This document shows, piece after piece, positions 47,301 through 61,135 of a stretch of DNA of 64,000 nucleotides (the stretch's first letter is position 1; each line of letters opens with the position of its first letter). The notes beneath the pieces were generated by a model that was not told the origin of the DNA, searched no databases, and was given only the letters and a program-made list of their open reading frames with translations. Location of the stretch: assembly GCA_025331565.1 (NCBI GenBank), contig JAFREQ010000049.1:1274501-1338500 (forward strand). Reading direction: 5' to 3'. Both the position numbers and the translations under genes were made by a program. The stretch comes from Holacanthus passer. Lineage: Eukaryota > Chordata > Actinopteri > Pomacanthidae.

Positions 47301-50300
47301 TTCATTATTCTTATTGTATAAATAGAGTTTTATCAGATATTTGGATTTTTTTTTTTTTAAATGTTCTTATAGTCAAGTAAAGTCAACTCAGAGATGCAAC
47401 ATATGTCATATGTACAGAATAGATCAGCAAAAAAAATCACAATATATACAGACTCTAATGACAAAAATCCAGATATATGTAGACATAAGTGAAGACTATG
47501 GATCCAGGGGGACGTTGAGCAGCTTCAGGTGTCACCAGATAGGTAGACTCTGAGTCACATGACTTCTTCTCAGCCACTGTAGAAATACCTGTATTCATGC
47601 CATTATTTATTTCATCATGGCATCTTCCCAAATAACACTTCATGTCAAGTTTCATTACATAACGACTCATTTAATTTCATAATGGCACACAATAGCCATC
47701 CTCTACATAAAATTCTATGTTGCAAATGTGACTGAAACAAAGACAGCCAGAGTGTTTCCTAATCAGAAAGCATGGCTTAACAATGAGGTATGGCCTCTGC
47801 TTAGGGAATGGGATTCTGCATTTCAATCTGGAGATACTCAGGCTTACAAAGAAGCATGAAGGAGGCTGAGGAGGGGCATCAGAGTTGCCAAGCGCAGTGC
47901 ATAGAGGAGCACTTCAAGAGCAACAACTCCACAGTGTATGTGGAAAGGAATAGGGACGGTCTTTGGCTACGAGGATAGTTAGACAGTCCAGTCCAAGTTC
48001 CAACATTCCAACAGTGACTCTCCTAGATACACTGAACCAGTTCTTTGCTCGCTTCAATCCTTAGAATGGAGAGGTCAGCACCCACCCTGCACCACCAGGG
48101 AAGGACCAGACCATCAACACCAGGTCAAATCCACCCTGCACAGAGCTAACATTCGCAAAGCAGCTAGACCAGACAGAGTTACCAGATGAGTACTGAAGGC
48201 CTGTGCAGACTAACTCGCAGAGATAATCACTAACATCTTTAACCTCTTGGGAGAGGACTGTTGTTCCCACTTGCCTTAAGTCAGCAGTTTACAGTTATCC
48301 CAGTGCCCAAGAAGGCAGCATTGAACTGTATGGATGACTACCGCCCAGTTGCTCTAAGCCCCATCATCACCAAGGGTTTCGAGAGACTGATTCTCTCCCA
48401 CATCAAGGCTGCCATCCCTGACATCAGTTGGCATATCGGACCAACAGATCAACAGATGATGCAGTCATAGCAGTTCTTCAAACAGCCCTTACACATGCAC
48501 AATGGCAGAACACACACTGGATGTAATCATGTTCTCTGTCAATTTTAGCTCATTGTTGAATAAAATGAATACAATCTCACCTCACCAAACCTGAGACCTG
48601 GGCTTGAACAGTTCACGCTTTAAACATAAGTGTGTTTAAGTGCATCATCAAATTTGCACACACCATTGTTGAACTTACAACAAAAAACAATGAAACAGCC
48701 AACAGGGAGAAGGTTCAACTTCTGCACTGAGTGGTGTTCCCATTACAACCTGCACCTCAACACAACAAAAACCAAGGAGATGATAATCTACTTTAGAGGA
48801 TCAAGGCAAATTGAGCACTCTGCCCTCTGCATATGTGAGGAGGAGGTAGAGAAGGTAGAGAACTTCAAATTCCTGGGAGTCTACATCACGGCAGGTGAAG
48901 AGGGCCCAGGCCCAGCAGACCCTATACGTCTTAGGAAGTTAAAACAGTCCGACCTCCCAAAGCAGCTATTGGTGAACTTTTACCGTGCCACCATCAAGAG
49001 GCTCCTCAGCTCGTGTTGTACACTGCGGTAATGGCAGCTGCAATGAGGAGGACTACTGGGATCTGCATCGGGTGGTGAAGGTGGCTCAGTGGGCCACTGG
49101 GGCTACACTTCCACCTCTGTAGGACATTAACACTTGGCAACAATGCAAGAAAGCCAGTTGTATTACAAAGACCCTTCCCACCATGAACACTGTCTGTTTA
49201 CCCCCTCCTCTCTGGAAGAAGGCACAGGACAATCAAAACCAGAACAAACAGGTTGAAAAAAACAGCTTCTTTCCATGTGGGTCCGTGTGACCTCTGTTTA
49301 CCCCTGACTGGCAAAGACTGAAATTTACTTGCATGAATTCCAATGACTTGCCAATGCTTTCCAATGCTTTGAAAATGTTGCATGATTAGAAAGTCTGAGA
49401 AAGCATTGCATATCATGTTACAACCAAGAAATAACATACAACATCAGGGAAAATTCATGTTCAGCAACATGAGCAGCAACACTTTTCCAAGTGCAGAAAC
49501 GTATTTTCTGGAAACTAACTACATGGATTTAACAATGGTTTCACAGTAAAGCAGTGGAATTGGGAAAAAAAGGAAAGCTTGATTAATTTGCAGTGAATCT
49601 ACTTGCGTCATCATATGACTGGTGAGGAATTTACTGAAGTCTATAAATGGAACAAATCTATTTTCACCCACTGATGCAGTATTAATGGTTCAAAAAAGAA
49701 TCAGAGTGTCAGACAAAGCATGATTTGAATTTATATTCCTGCTGCAAGTTGTGTACATGAATGGAATGTCACCTGCTGAGTCAAATGCTTTATGCTCTAA
49801 GGCACAGCCATTAACTACAACTCCCAGGATGTCAAACTCTGTCTGTAGCTGAGATGCAACAAACAGATGAACTTACGTGGGCTTGAAGTAGCTGGCAGCC
49901 AGTCTTATCATGAACCAGTTGGCCATACAAGTGCACAGGAAGGTAAACATTCGGCCTCTGTAACCTGCCGTACCACACATAAACAGAGAGGTAACAAGTT
50001 CTGCTGAGTTATAACTCTGGGGAACATGACATTTTGTGCTACTTCATCCAGTAAATGTTGAGATATTTCAGTCTGGACCAAAGTGGTACACCAGACAACA
50101 GACAACCAACACCAACAACTGACATCCCATCACATGGCTAAAACTTGTAATAATGGCCCTTATCATGCTGATGAAGTGGCAGAACTGAAGCATGAAAGCA
50201 TACTGTATGTCAATGGTACACCTCTATCACATTTGTGCTGTGTTGTACATTTAGGGGCTAAGCAGCTCTTCTGCCTTCCCCCACATGAAAATAAACAAAA

Positions 50301-53300
50301 CTTTACAAATAGGTCCAGTCCTATGCAAGCTTCCTCAACTGGCATTGTGGACTAATAGTCCTGATGGTGGTGCTACAGTAACCATCGAAAGTTCAAAACT
50401 GAACATTCAACAAATCAGAAAAATGTCTACTCCCACATTTTGTGCACAGTTGACACCAGACCTTCTACACTGCATCGTCAGACTGTCCCCCACAAACAAC
50501 ATAAGCCCAATTTTTGAAATATCAAAACAGTGCATCAAAATGTTTTACTGTAAACAGTACTGTACTAAGAGTAGTAGTACTAACAGCTACTACAAATACT
50601 TGCTAAATAAATCTCCAATATTAAAGAAAATAAATGACAACATTTCGATGTCATGGTAGATGAAGTGTGGTTAATTGAAGAATTGTATCTCAAACACAGA
50701 ATTTTTGACCATATTTTGAATTCGGCCTCATGTCAATGGAAATTGAGCATCTTTAAACATCAGTTTGTCTCTGATCAATTAATTTTTATAAAAATAAATT
50801 ACAGACATCACCAGTTTGTCTAGATAAAATACACAAATTCAGAACTTTGTTTTGTTATATAATAAGAATAATAAAATGGTGCCGAATTAATATTTTATAA
50901 CAACTCAGGCATTGTGTTGTATGAATTAGAGACAAATGACTTCAAGGTTTAATTATACTTTTGGTCCAGACAGTTCTGCTAATGGACCCTCCTGTATTTC
51001 ATCTTCCTCCTTTAAATGTCCGGCCCTGACTCACTGCTGTGCAGCACCTACAACTGTAATTGTGTTCTGAATATGGTAAATAGAGTGGGGTGGCTCACCT
51101 TTGGTTGCTGCGGCGTACATAATTGTCTCCATTAACAGGCTTGCGGTATGTGGTGAGGGCCTCATTAAGCTGCTCCTCTATCATGTCCACATACTTCAAG
51201 TTATACTCCTGCAGGGACACACAGGAGCGTGGAACAACTAATAAAGGTTTTGATAATATCAGGAAAAAAACAGATTGATGGATGTACATATGCTGGTTGA
51301 AATGTACCTTCTGCCATTTCTCCATCTGTTTAGTGACATATCCTCTGTCATTGAGATAAGAGAAACCCTTTGGAATAGATAAAAACCTGGTGACAGCAGA
51401 AACAATGTGCATTTATTTGTATAGCATCTTTCAACAGCAATTTAAAGTCATAAGACATAAAATAGAAGAGGACACATAAAGCAAGATAATGGAAAAGTTA
51501 CAACGCAGCTACAGTGCAGTGTAAGATCTGAATAAATAGTCTCAAATTCATAATTTAAAATTCCTGCCAGCTCAAAATTAGTGCTATACAGAAAAGTTTA
51601 AAGCTTTGAGTTTTGTCTCTGGGGACAGTAAGCAGACCAGTCTCTGGATGGTTGATAATGGAGCAGCAAATCACAGATGTTTTCTCACCGTAAACCACTC
51701 ATGAATTTAGAAACCAGCAGTGGTATTTTAAAACCAAATCTTTGACACACAGGAAGCTGTGGAACTTAGGTAACCTGGTTACAGTCAGTCTTCTCCATTA
51801 GGTTAATTTCTTAACAATCAACAAGAAACAAGAAACCTAGTTCCTGTAATCAGGGTAGACAAGTGATACTAAAAATCTGACGTGAGCCCCTATTATATAA
51901 ACTATTATCAGTACCTTTCAGACATTGGACATATAGAGATCCTCAGGAAGAGGCACACTGAATCTAAAAGTACATGTATCATGTTTGTGTGTTGAGGTTT
52001 AACTGAATTGATTGTGAGAAATGTTCCACATATGCACTGCAGATGGGATTAAAATCACTGACCAGTGCAGGTAATGTTAGGTAATCACCACACCTCCCCC
52101 AGAGAAATAAATCTAGTCCAAATGAAGCTATGGCATAGATGGGTAGACATTTTACCTTAGCAGCAGCAGCACACCCTTATCCCCTAGGTGTGTGAGAGCT
52201 GGTTTCATCTCTGTCAGTGCATGCAGGTTGGCCTGAAGAATAACACATGGGGATAGGGCTGATGAAGTGCCAGGATTTAAAATCCACAGGTCATGCTTCA
52301 TTCAGTTGGTTTAGTTAGCTCCCTCACCTTGTCTTCACAGGCTTCATCCAGGATGTCCAGTGCCTCCATGGAAATGGTCTTATTGCGGTCGTGAAGCTGG
52401 GTGACCAGAAACTCGATGCCCCAGTTACTAAAGAACTCCACACTGGCACGCAGTAGGACCCGCAGGTGCTTAGTGGCATACAGCCTGCAGGTCTACAATC
52501 AACCCATTCAGGGAATAAGTACAGAAGTACAAGAAGTTACAAATACAGCTTATTTTGACTTTTAAAAAACATCTTTACATGAGTTATGTTGATACCAAGA
52601 TTGTTTAGTCTATTAAGTCAAACTGGAAAGTCTGCATAGTGCAGAAAATGTTACTTATTGCATGGATGTTAAGCCTTTCCTCAGTGTACTGTAGTTAGAT
52701 ATCAGATCACACACAGGTGCTGGTAATACAGAGGAAGGGCTCACATATGGGCTTCCACATAAGTCATGATGTACAGACTTGTCAGTTTGACTTATGTATC
52801 ATGTCTGACGTCCTACCACCCATGCATGACATTGAATAGAAGGAGAGTCAGGTGTGTACATACACACTCAGTTACATTTTTTTATTCTAAATTAATGCAA
52901 GAAGTGAATCAGTTTAATTTATCTGTACATTTAATTCCATAATGAATAAACACATTTTGAGGATCCAGATTTTTGTTCTATTGATCAGTTAAACAAATCA
53001 AATAACTGGGCCCTCAAAATGCATCTATACAGTGTGCTACAGGTGTTATATTGTCAACATTTTAGTACTTTTATAGCCAGTGGACATTTTTAACTTCTGC
53101 TAAAAAACAGCTGATATTGCAAAGAACATATATTTTACATTGAGTTTGTAAAAAATTGGAAAAGCTGTAGTTAATACTTGATCAATATTGATTCATATAC
53201 ATAACACAAACAGTCAATCAGTGCATCTCTAATTAGACCTGTCAGAGAGAGCTGTGTTGACTCTTACATCAGGAGCAGCAGTGAGGACTTTGGATAGAAT

Positions 53301-56300
53301 GACTCTAGCCAAACCGTCTCGACTGTAATCCAGTGTAGAGACTGTCAGCTTAAGCAGGTGCTCTTGGTTCTTCAGACTACAGATGTTCAACAAACTGATG
53401 GAGCAAATGGGAGCAAGCAGCTGATTAAAGACAGAATGACATCTGGAAAAGTGAACCCTATAAAATTGATCCAAGTGGTTCCAGCAGGCTATAAGTTCTA
53501 AATGTGTCTGGTTAAAAGGTTTCAAAACAAGACTACGAGTCGACATGCTCATGCTGACCTAGAATAATGTTCACCATGTTCGCCACCAATGCTAATATTT
53601 GTTAATTAACACAAAACACAAGAACAGCTGCATGTCATCATTTTTGCAGATTTGGATGCCAACATGGATGTCAAATGACCATCCTGACCTGATGGTAGAA
53701 CTAGAAGTTAACACCAGGTCTACACAGGAGCTCTTTCAGATGTATGTTTCAGTCATCTGTCTCATGTGCATCTGACAGAACAGAGGCTGTATCATTTTAA
53801 TCGATTCAGCTGTCTGCACAAACCACGTAGCAGCTCCCATTCACTCGTGTACACATGTATGACCACAACCTGAATTTTGTTTTCATGCATAAAGTCTGCT
53901 GTCTTCAGTCAGTCTTCCAAAATGCAAGTAAGCTACACCCATTGTATGGGGATAACCATGGTGAAATATTTCACAGAATAAGTGAAACTGCTGGTGGTGC
54001 TAGGAATTCATCTTTTCAGTACTGCAAATGTCTGTAATACATTTCAAGATAATCCATCTAAAAGTTATAGATGAGATAAGAGATATTTCAGTCTGGGACC
54101 AAAATGGTGGACACTGGCATCCCAAGAACCATGCCACTAGTATAGCTAAAGATATGTTTAGTGAAAGGCATTTTAACTCACAACTGCCCTAGAAGATGTC
54201 ACTCTATAAGCAAAGGTTCAACTGGACAGGACTGTGTCAACATTTCCAGGGCCACAGGGGTATATATATTCATATTTTTTCCTAGATAGAAGACTCTTTA
54301 AATTGCACACTGCTTAAAGTCTGCAAACACAGATTTAAAAATGAGCTTTGCAATAGCTGCTCACCACTGGAAGACATTGCACTTCTCCAGGATCTTGACA
54401 CCATGTGGGTAGGCTGACAGGGTGCCCAGGAACAGGAAGTAATGTTGGCTAAGTGTGGTTAACAGCCCACTGGCCTGCACACTGCAGTCAGGTTTGTGTC
54501 CAGCAAAAGAGAACAGGCACTCGACAATGTCCCTCACCAGGTCTTCCAGGTATGCCTGGCCTTCCTAACAGACAAAGACAAGTGGAATAGGGGTGACAGC
54601 TGGTGACAACTGCAACATTTACTCAAACATCCCCTCCTGGTGGGGAAAATGCTTCATCTTCAGATGATTGTAAATCAAGTCTGTAATACTGTTTCACAAT
54701 TTAACAATACAAAGAAAGAGACTTGAATACAGCAGCATGTGAACGGACACCAATTTAGAAACCATAAGGAGAAGAACCATAAGTATGATTTTCTTCCAGG
54801 AGAGACTATCTGAAGATGTGCACCATTATCACCATGCTTAACATTCCGTCTCATCCCTATCTAGGACAGCCAGCTTTTTACTTTGTTAGACAGGTTCGGA
54901 ACAGCTATAAACATCTCCTTTGTAAGGAGGTTGAACAAGACATCATACAGACTAGTTATTTTTGAGCATAACTGGACCATAACAGTCTACAGTCATGCTA
55001 GCAGCTCTGTCTGGCTGTACTTGGTTGCTGATGCTGATGTATTGTTTACCATTTCACCATCTAACTTTAGCATGTTAGCATGCTAACACTTCATGTAATT
55101 AGCATTAAACATAAAGCACAGCTGAGGCTGAACGTAGTGCCATTAGTTTTGCAGGTATTTGATCATAAACCAAAGCAGTGGACAAGTTTATTCTGACCTG
55201 ATTCATTCTCTGGGAACTATAAATGCCTGAACCACATTTCACAGCAACATACACAATAGTTGGTGAGACAAACTATAAGCAAAAAATGTCAAATTCATGA
55301 TGGTGCTAGAGGAAAGGTCAGAGGATGATCAAAGTTAGAAGGATTCATCCTCTTGGGACCATGAATGTCTGTACAAAAGGTCATCCAAATCCATCCAATG
55401 GTTGTTAAGATATTTCAGTCTGGACCAAAGCAGCAGACTGACCAATAGACTGATATTTCCATCTCAAGAGCCATAACACTAGCATGACAAAGCATCGGAC
55501 CCAACATATCCCATAATGCAATATATGGCATCGTTTTGTTAGACTTTCCTTGCCCAAAGTCACCCATGTCCTTCAAACATCACCCATGTCCTTCAGACAT
55601 TTTGCAAAACAACAGAGACAACCTACACCAGCTAATGCAAATAAATGTAAAGTGCTACTAGTTGCCCTCACCTCTTCAGACACCAGGAGGAACTCTATAA
55701 ACTGACAGCCAACCACAGTGAGCTGTCTGGCCTTGGGATGCTCCAGCTCCAGGCTGCCATACAGCTTACTGCTGGGTTTGTAGAAGAAAAGAAGCCTTCG
55801 CACAAATCTGTACAGAAAAAAAAATATACAAAAAGGTATATGCTGATTATTGGTGTGTTGAAAACCAAAGTTAAGCTTAGAGAACATGTGAAGGGCAGAA
55901 ATTCTTACGTGTGCATTTGTTCATCCTTATTGCTACGTAAATTAACATTTGGCCACTGGAGATGAGAATAAAACACAAATTAGAGGATAAGATCATGAAA
56001 AGTATCTTGTATTCCACAGCAATACTAGCAGGACAACTGCAGATAAACCCAAACAGTGGGAAATTGACCTCACCTAGCCACCAAAACTTTGTTACAGGCT
56101 TGTTTCTGGCAGAAGTACATGATGAAAGCAGAAATCATTTATACCTTTACCTTTAAAATGGTTCCAATGAGGCACCAGTTCCATTCCAGATTCTCCTTGT
56201 GGTTGAGGATATGACTGTCTCTCATGTTGTTCATCATAGCATCCTCAGTTTCCTACAGGACAAACACAGCTGGCTTTACTTGCATTCTACATGCTATACA

Positions 56301-59300
56301 TCATGGAAGACTTATTTTATTACTTGTTTATTCATTGAGAGATGGATGAAGTTTTCATCTACTCCACATTTCAGGTTCACTTATTTTTTAATAAATTTTA
56401 GATGCAATAAAACCAATTTCATGTTCTTTGCCAATGTTTACAATTTGAAAAAGTATTTGTAGATGGTTTGCACATTGTTATTTTGCACGGCCAACAGGGC
56501 CACAGTATATTTCAATTTACACAATTAATAGTAATAAAGTGACAAACACAGGGCCACAATACACACTGCATATCACCTTCAAGGTTCAGGGTCTGTACTA
56601 CAGCTGTTCCAGAAAGAGGTGGTGTACTGGGTCAACCTAAGACCATTTTCCTTTTTCTTCTAAATGTCTGAACTGTTGTTCTGTTGTTAATAATTTGAGA
56701 ATACTTTCAATTGCAGTGTAAAAATAAAGTCTAAGGTGTTTGTCTCATTGTGGTTTCATTCATCATTAGATTTGTGGAACTTGCGTTGTACTACTGCATG
56801 TTCTCTCTCCTCCTCTCCAGTGAAATGTGTTGCAAATATATAAAACAAAAAAACTCCAGCATATTAATGCTTTCCAGTACGGGCTTTGATATGAACTGTA
56901 TGAATGAGGTAATGAATCAAGGTCAGCAGGAGGGCAGGAGTAAGAGACAAAGTCAGAGTTTGTTTACGAAACCTGCCAGCAGGCAGGTTATGTTCAGGAT
57001 GTTTCCACAGTGAAGTACCCACAGCTTAAGTTACTTCTCCTTCTGGAACGAAAAACCAAGAGGACCCCTCATCTCAGGGTTAACAAACTCATTGACACAC
57101 ACACACACACACGCGCAAACACACACACGCACGCACGCAAACACACACACGCACGCACGCACACACACACGCAAACACACACACGCACACACACAGACTT
57201 GTTTCACTGTCCCCATGGACACACACACACTCCCCAACTCTCTGGTTGTCATCATGGTCTTCAACACTCCACACCTCCATGTTCTCAAACATTTCCCCAT
57301 AGAAAACATAGTTCCAGTTTCAATTTCAGAGCTCTTGACAAAAATTTTGTTAAAACCCCAAAATAAGATTTCATGATAACCTCAGTTTCATGAAGCAGAA
57401 CACACATATCCCTGTTAGAGTAGTGAAAAAGCTGAAGATACATTTCAGGAATATGTGGTGTCAAGTTTGTACCTTGGCAAAGAAAATGTCTCTCTGAGGT
57501 CTAAAGTGCTGATCTCGACAGCAGTGCGATGCTCCTGATGTGCGGAGGATATGGTCCAAGTAGAGACTGTGAGGTTTGGCTCCTCGCTTCTTTTTCTCAT
57601 GAAAGCACTTCAAGTAGTTGACCGCAGCACTTGCCCGTCTGCAAAAAGCATCTATTTCAGTGACAATTCTCTTGACATTAACTGTTTAACTGGCACATTA
57701 GAATTGGATAATAGATTGGGCATAATTGGCATCCTCTTCACTAAACCTGTCCCATCTGTAGCCCACCTGGGGTGAGGTACTCACACTCTCTTCTCAGGAG
57801 CAATATCAAAGGAGGCTGCCATGTTCATGAGGGTGGGTAAGCAGTGTAGGTGGTGGCTGTGGCTGTGGGGGAGGATGGTGTTGGCCTGTGTGAGGAAAAT
57901 CAGATTTATACACAAAAGGATCTAGGGAATCTCCTGATCATCAACTGGTAGAACAGAAGGGAGGTACCATATGGAGAAGTTCTCCCACCAAGATGGTAGC
58001 CCGTATGGATATGGCATCATCACTGCTTGTGATCACCTCAACCAAACCCTGTAGAGGTCAGATACAGTGTGATATGAACACTGACAAGATGGTAAAGCTG
58101 CAAACAAATTCTCTGTTGTAAATGACTGTACCTCCAGCAGTCCACTCTTGATGAAGGCAGAAAGCACCAGAGCCAGGTAGTTGTCCATCAGGTCTGGCCT
58201 AAAACAGAACAAAAATCTCAATCTCATCTCAATAAAATATTATCTTTTAGCACAAATAAGAGTTCCTGCATACAGTATTTACCTTGAGTACGATCGATGT
58301 GGGAGAATTTTTTTTGCCTCCGAAGCTACAAATCCATCAGACAACCTCCAACTGTCCTGATATCTACTGGGGTCTAAACAGGGAACAGTTTCAATTGAGC
58401 TTTTGATACAAGTTTTAAAAAAGTAGTTGATCAAAGTCACATCACCATACCCACCTACACTAATAAGTGCTTCATTGAAGTCTGCAGTCGCTACAGGTAT
58501 GACAAGCTGAAAGATATCATATAACACCTCCAACAAACCTTTCTGTGGAGGAAAGACATGATTTCAGCATGATGAAACATGATGCAGATATGTGGATATA
58601 TTTTTTGTGTAAGCATAAACAAAGCTTCAAATTGGCACTATTAAAAGTATACTGAATTAGCCCTTAGCAGTTTGTGTTTGCAGTGTACCCACAGATGTAC
58701 AAACAACCATCACTGGATTACTTTGATACTGAAGAAAATTGATGAAATGTGATGAGTCATTGGTAAGTCCTTGGGTTTTAAGGAGGGTCTTTTTTTCTAT
58801 GATTACTAAGTGTATTTATTGACATTTATTGGCAATGGACAAAATATGTGAGTTCCTGTCTGTGTGTACGATTTGTGATTCAAATTAACCTCACTAAGTG
58901 TCTTTGCCTCCCTTTCAACTCTCCAGCGCCCCCTGGGAGGCTTCTGTCTCCCTGTCTTATGGTCTTGCTCAGTGTCTATTACAGACCATATTGTGGTTTC
59001 ACCATGTTTAAAAGGCCGTCCGAGCGCTGTGTTAAATTGCAGAGAAGCACGGTGACTATTTTATTCCCAACCTCCCCCTGTAATGTGAATTCTGTCCAAA
59101 TAATTTAAAGTACATTATATTATAACATTACATTATCTTTAACTCTTTTATGTTAATCAGATATAACAGTTTGTTCATCATCAGAAATGAAGCTAAATAA
59201 TTTTTAATTAAATTTTAATCCCTTTATTAGTCCCACAATGGGGAAATTTCCATTCAGGCTGCCACTACCAGGCGACAACACGCTCACGCACGTACCCTGG

Positions 59301-61096
59301 CCAGGAATCAAACTCGGGTCTCAGTAGTGAGAGCACCGAATCCTAACCACTAGACCACCACATAGGGCATTCCAAAAAAAGCTCACTGTACTACACATAA
59401 ACAGTATATAATTGTTACCACACTTATTTGTAATCTTAGCTTTTAATATTTAGAAATAATTTATAGGCAATGCAGTAACAGAATCTTCATTCACATTTGA
59501 TCAGCACTGCTTAGTTTGATAGTTAAATCCCAGTTTTGTGAGCCGCCCTTCTCTCAATCTAATTGTTCGTGGAGGTGGCATACAAAAACTGCAAAAAGTA
59601 CAACATGTAGTTAGAGAGACAGTGGTAATACAAATTACTTCTAAAGTCGATTCTTGTGTCAAAGCCATGTATAACAATTTTGTCTCTTTTCCTCTCAGCC
59701 AAAATCATGGAGCATTTATTTTTTTGTTTAAAACATGGAAGGAAATATGGACTAAACAGCACAACTTAGACTCCCCCAAAAAACTTAATATTTGCAAGCC
59801 AAGGTGAGTGAGATATTTTCTTTTTACTGTTGTGGGTGAACTGACCCTTTGAAGCCAAAAAGGAAAAAATGACAACATATCATGTGCCCTGAACACTTGA
59901 CACCTGCTATATGATGCAGACCTAAGATGCCATGTTTTTTTATAGCTTGAGAATACGACAAAATCAAATATAAAACATATTTGGTATCATTGGGAAGACT
60001 GGGAATCCTCTGAGATTAAAAATGCATTTGAAACTGTCAGGTTGAAATAATGACTTCAATCAAGAATTTCAGGGGAAATGAGAAGCATTAGATTTTTTAT
60101 ATTTAGCCTGATGCAATAATATCTGTCTTTCCAAGGAAGCATAAAGCCTTTAGGTGGTGGGTGAAGGTTGTGTCCTTTCACAAAGCAACAAATGTGACAT
60201 TGTACTGATTACCTACCCGCACCTCCATATTTGGTATACAAAGTAAGCCAATAAGAGACTGGATTCCAGAGTTGCCTGACTTGCAGAGGTTAATGATGCC
60301 TGCAAGGTGAAGGGGCCAGAGTTAGCCAGAGAAACACAGCACATGTTCTTGCTAACTCTACACACTGAGTGTGATTTACAGCATAGTCGCATATGCTGGC
60401 AAGCTACGATCAGTTAATGAAGGAAGGAAGGTTAATGAGGCATTCAGAGATTAAACCAATGTACTGAAGCAACATTTTTTCCAAGTGCTACATGATTCAA
60501 AGACACTTTGTTCTATATATATATTTTGGCAAAACAAAAATGACTATAAATTACACCATTTACCTGACCAGGAACGAAATGAGGCAACTATAGACATTTT
60601 ACTGGCCATGAATCGAGCTTCCCTATCCTCCCTGAAGACAACAAATAAAAAATATTTAACAAAGACAAAACCAGTGCTGCAAGGTTTATGTTACATGCTT
60701 CAACAGACTTTGTGGAACTCACTTGAGTTGTCCCCCTGCTATGTCAGGGGTGTGTCTGTAGTGGAAGTCTGTGTACGGGGCCAGGATTTGCTGAGAAAGA
60801 GATATGTTTTCTAAATAACGTCATACATATTTTAAGATTTGTTGTATCTTCAATTTGAGATGTGTCAGTACCTCGAGTTCAACGTCAGAGCGGATGTACT
60901 GCCTTGTGTGAGGGTGGTTGAGGAGGTGCAGGATAGTGGTGATGAGAGCTTCATTGATGCGACTCAGCTGACAGTTGGTCACGCTCTTCAGAATGGTGCT
61001 GAGACCGCCGGCCTGTGCCACCACAACAGGGTTCTTCAAGGCTGCAGAATAAAGGGGCCACACAGAGTTCTGCCAACACTCTTACACTGCTGACGT

Positions 61097-61135
<39 letters not shown>

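Noticed and set aside
57010..57376. Long Thr/His and Cys/Val low-complexity frames
   Set aside because: Products of the (AC)n/(ACGC)n microsatellite.
59303..59371. tRNA-Glu (CTC) gene
   Set aside because: Acceptor stem does not pair, B box is degenerate, and a SINE body and LINE-like tail follow.
61091..61098. TGACGTCA element in a rictor intron
   Set aside because: Isolated CRE word beside a microsatellite with no promoter context.
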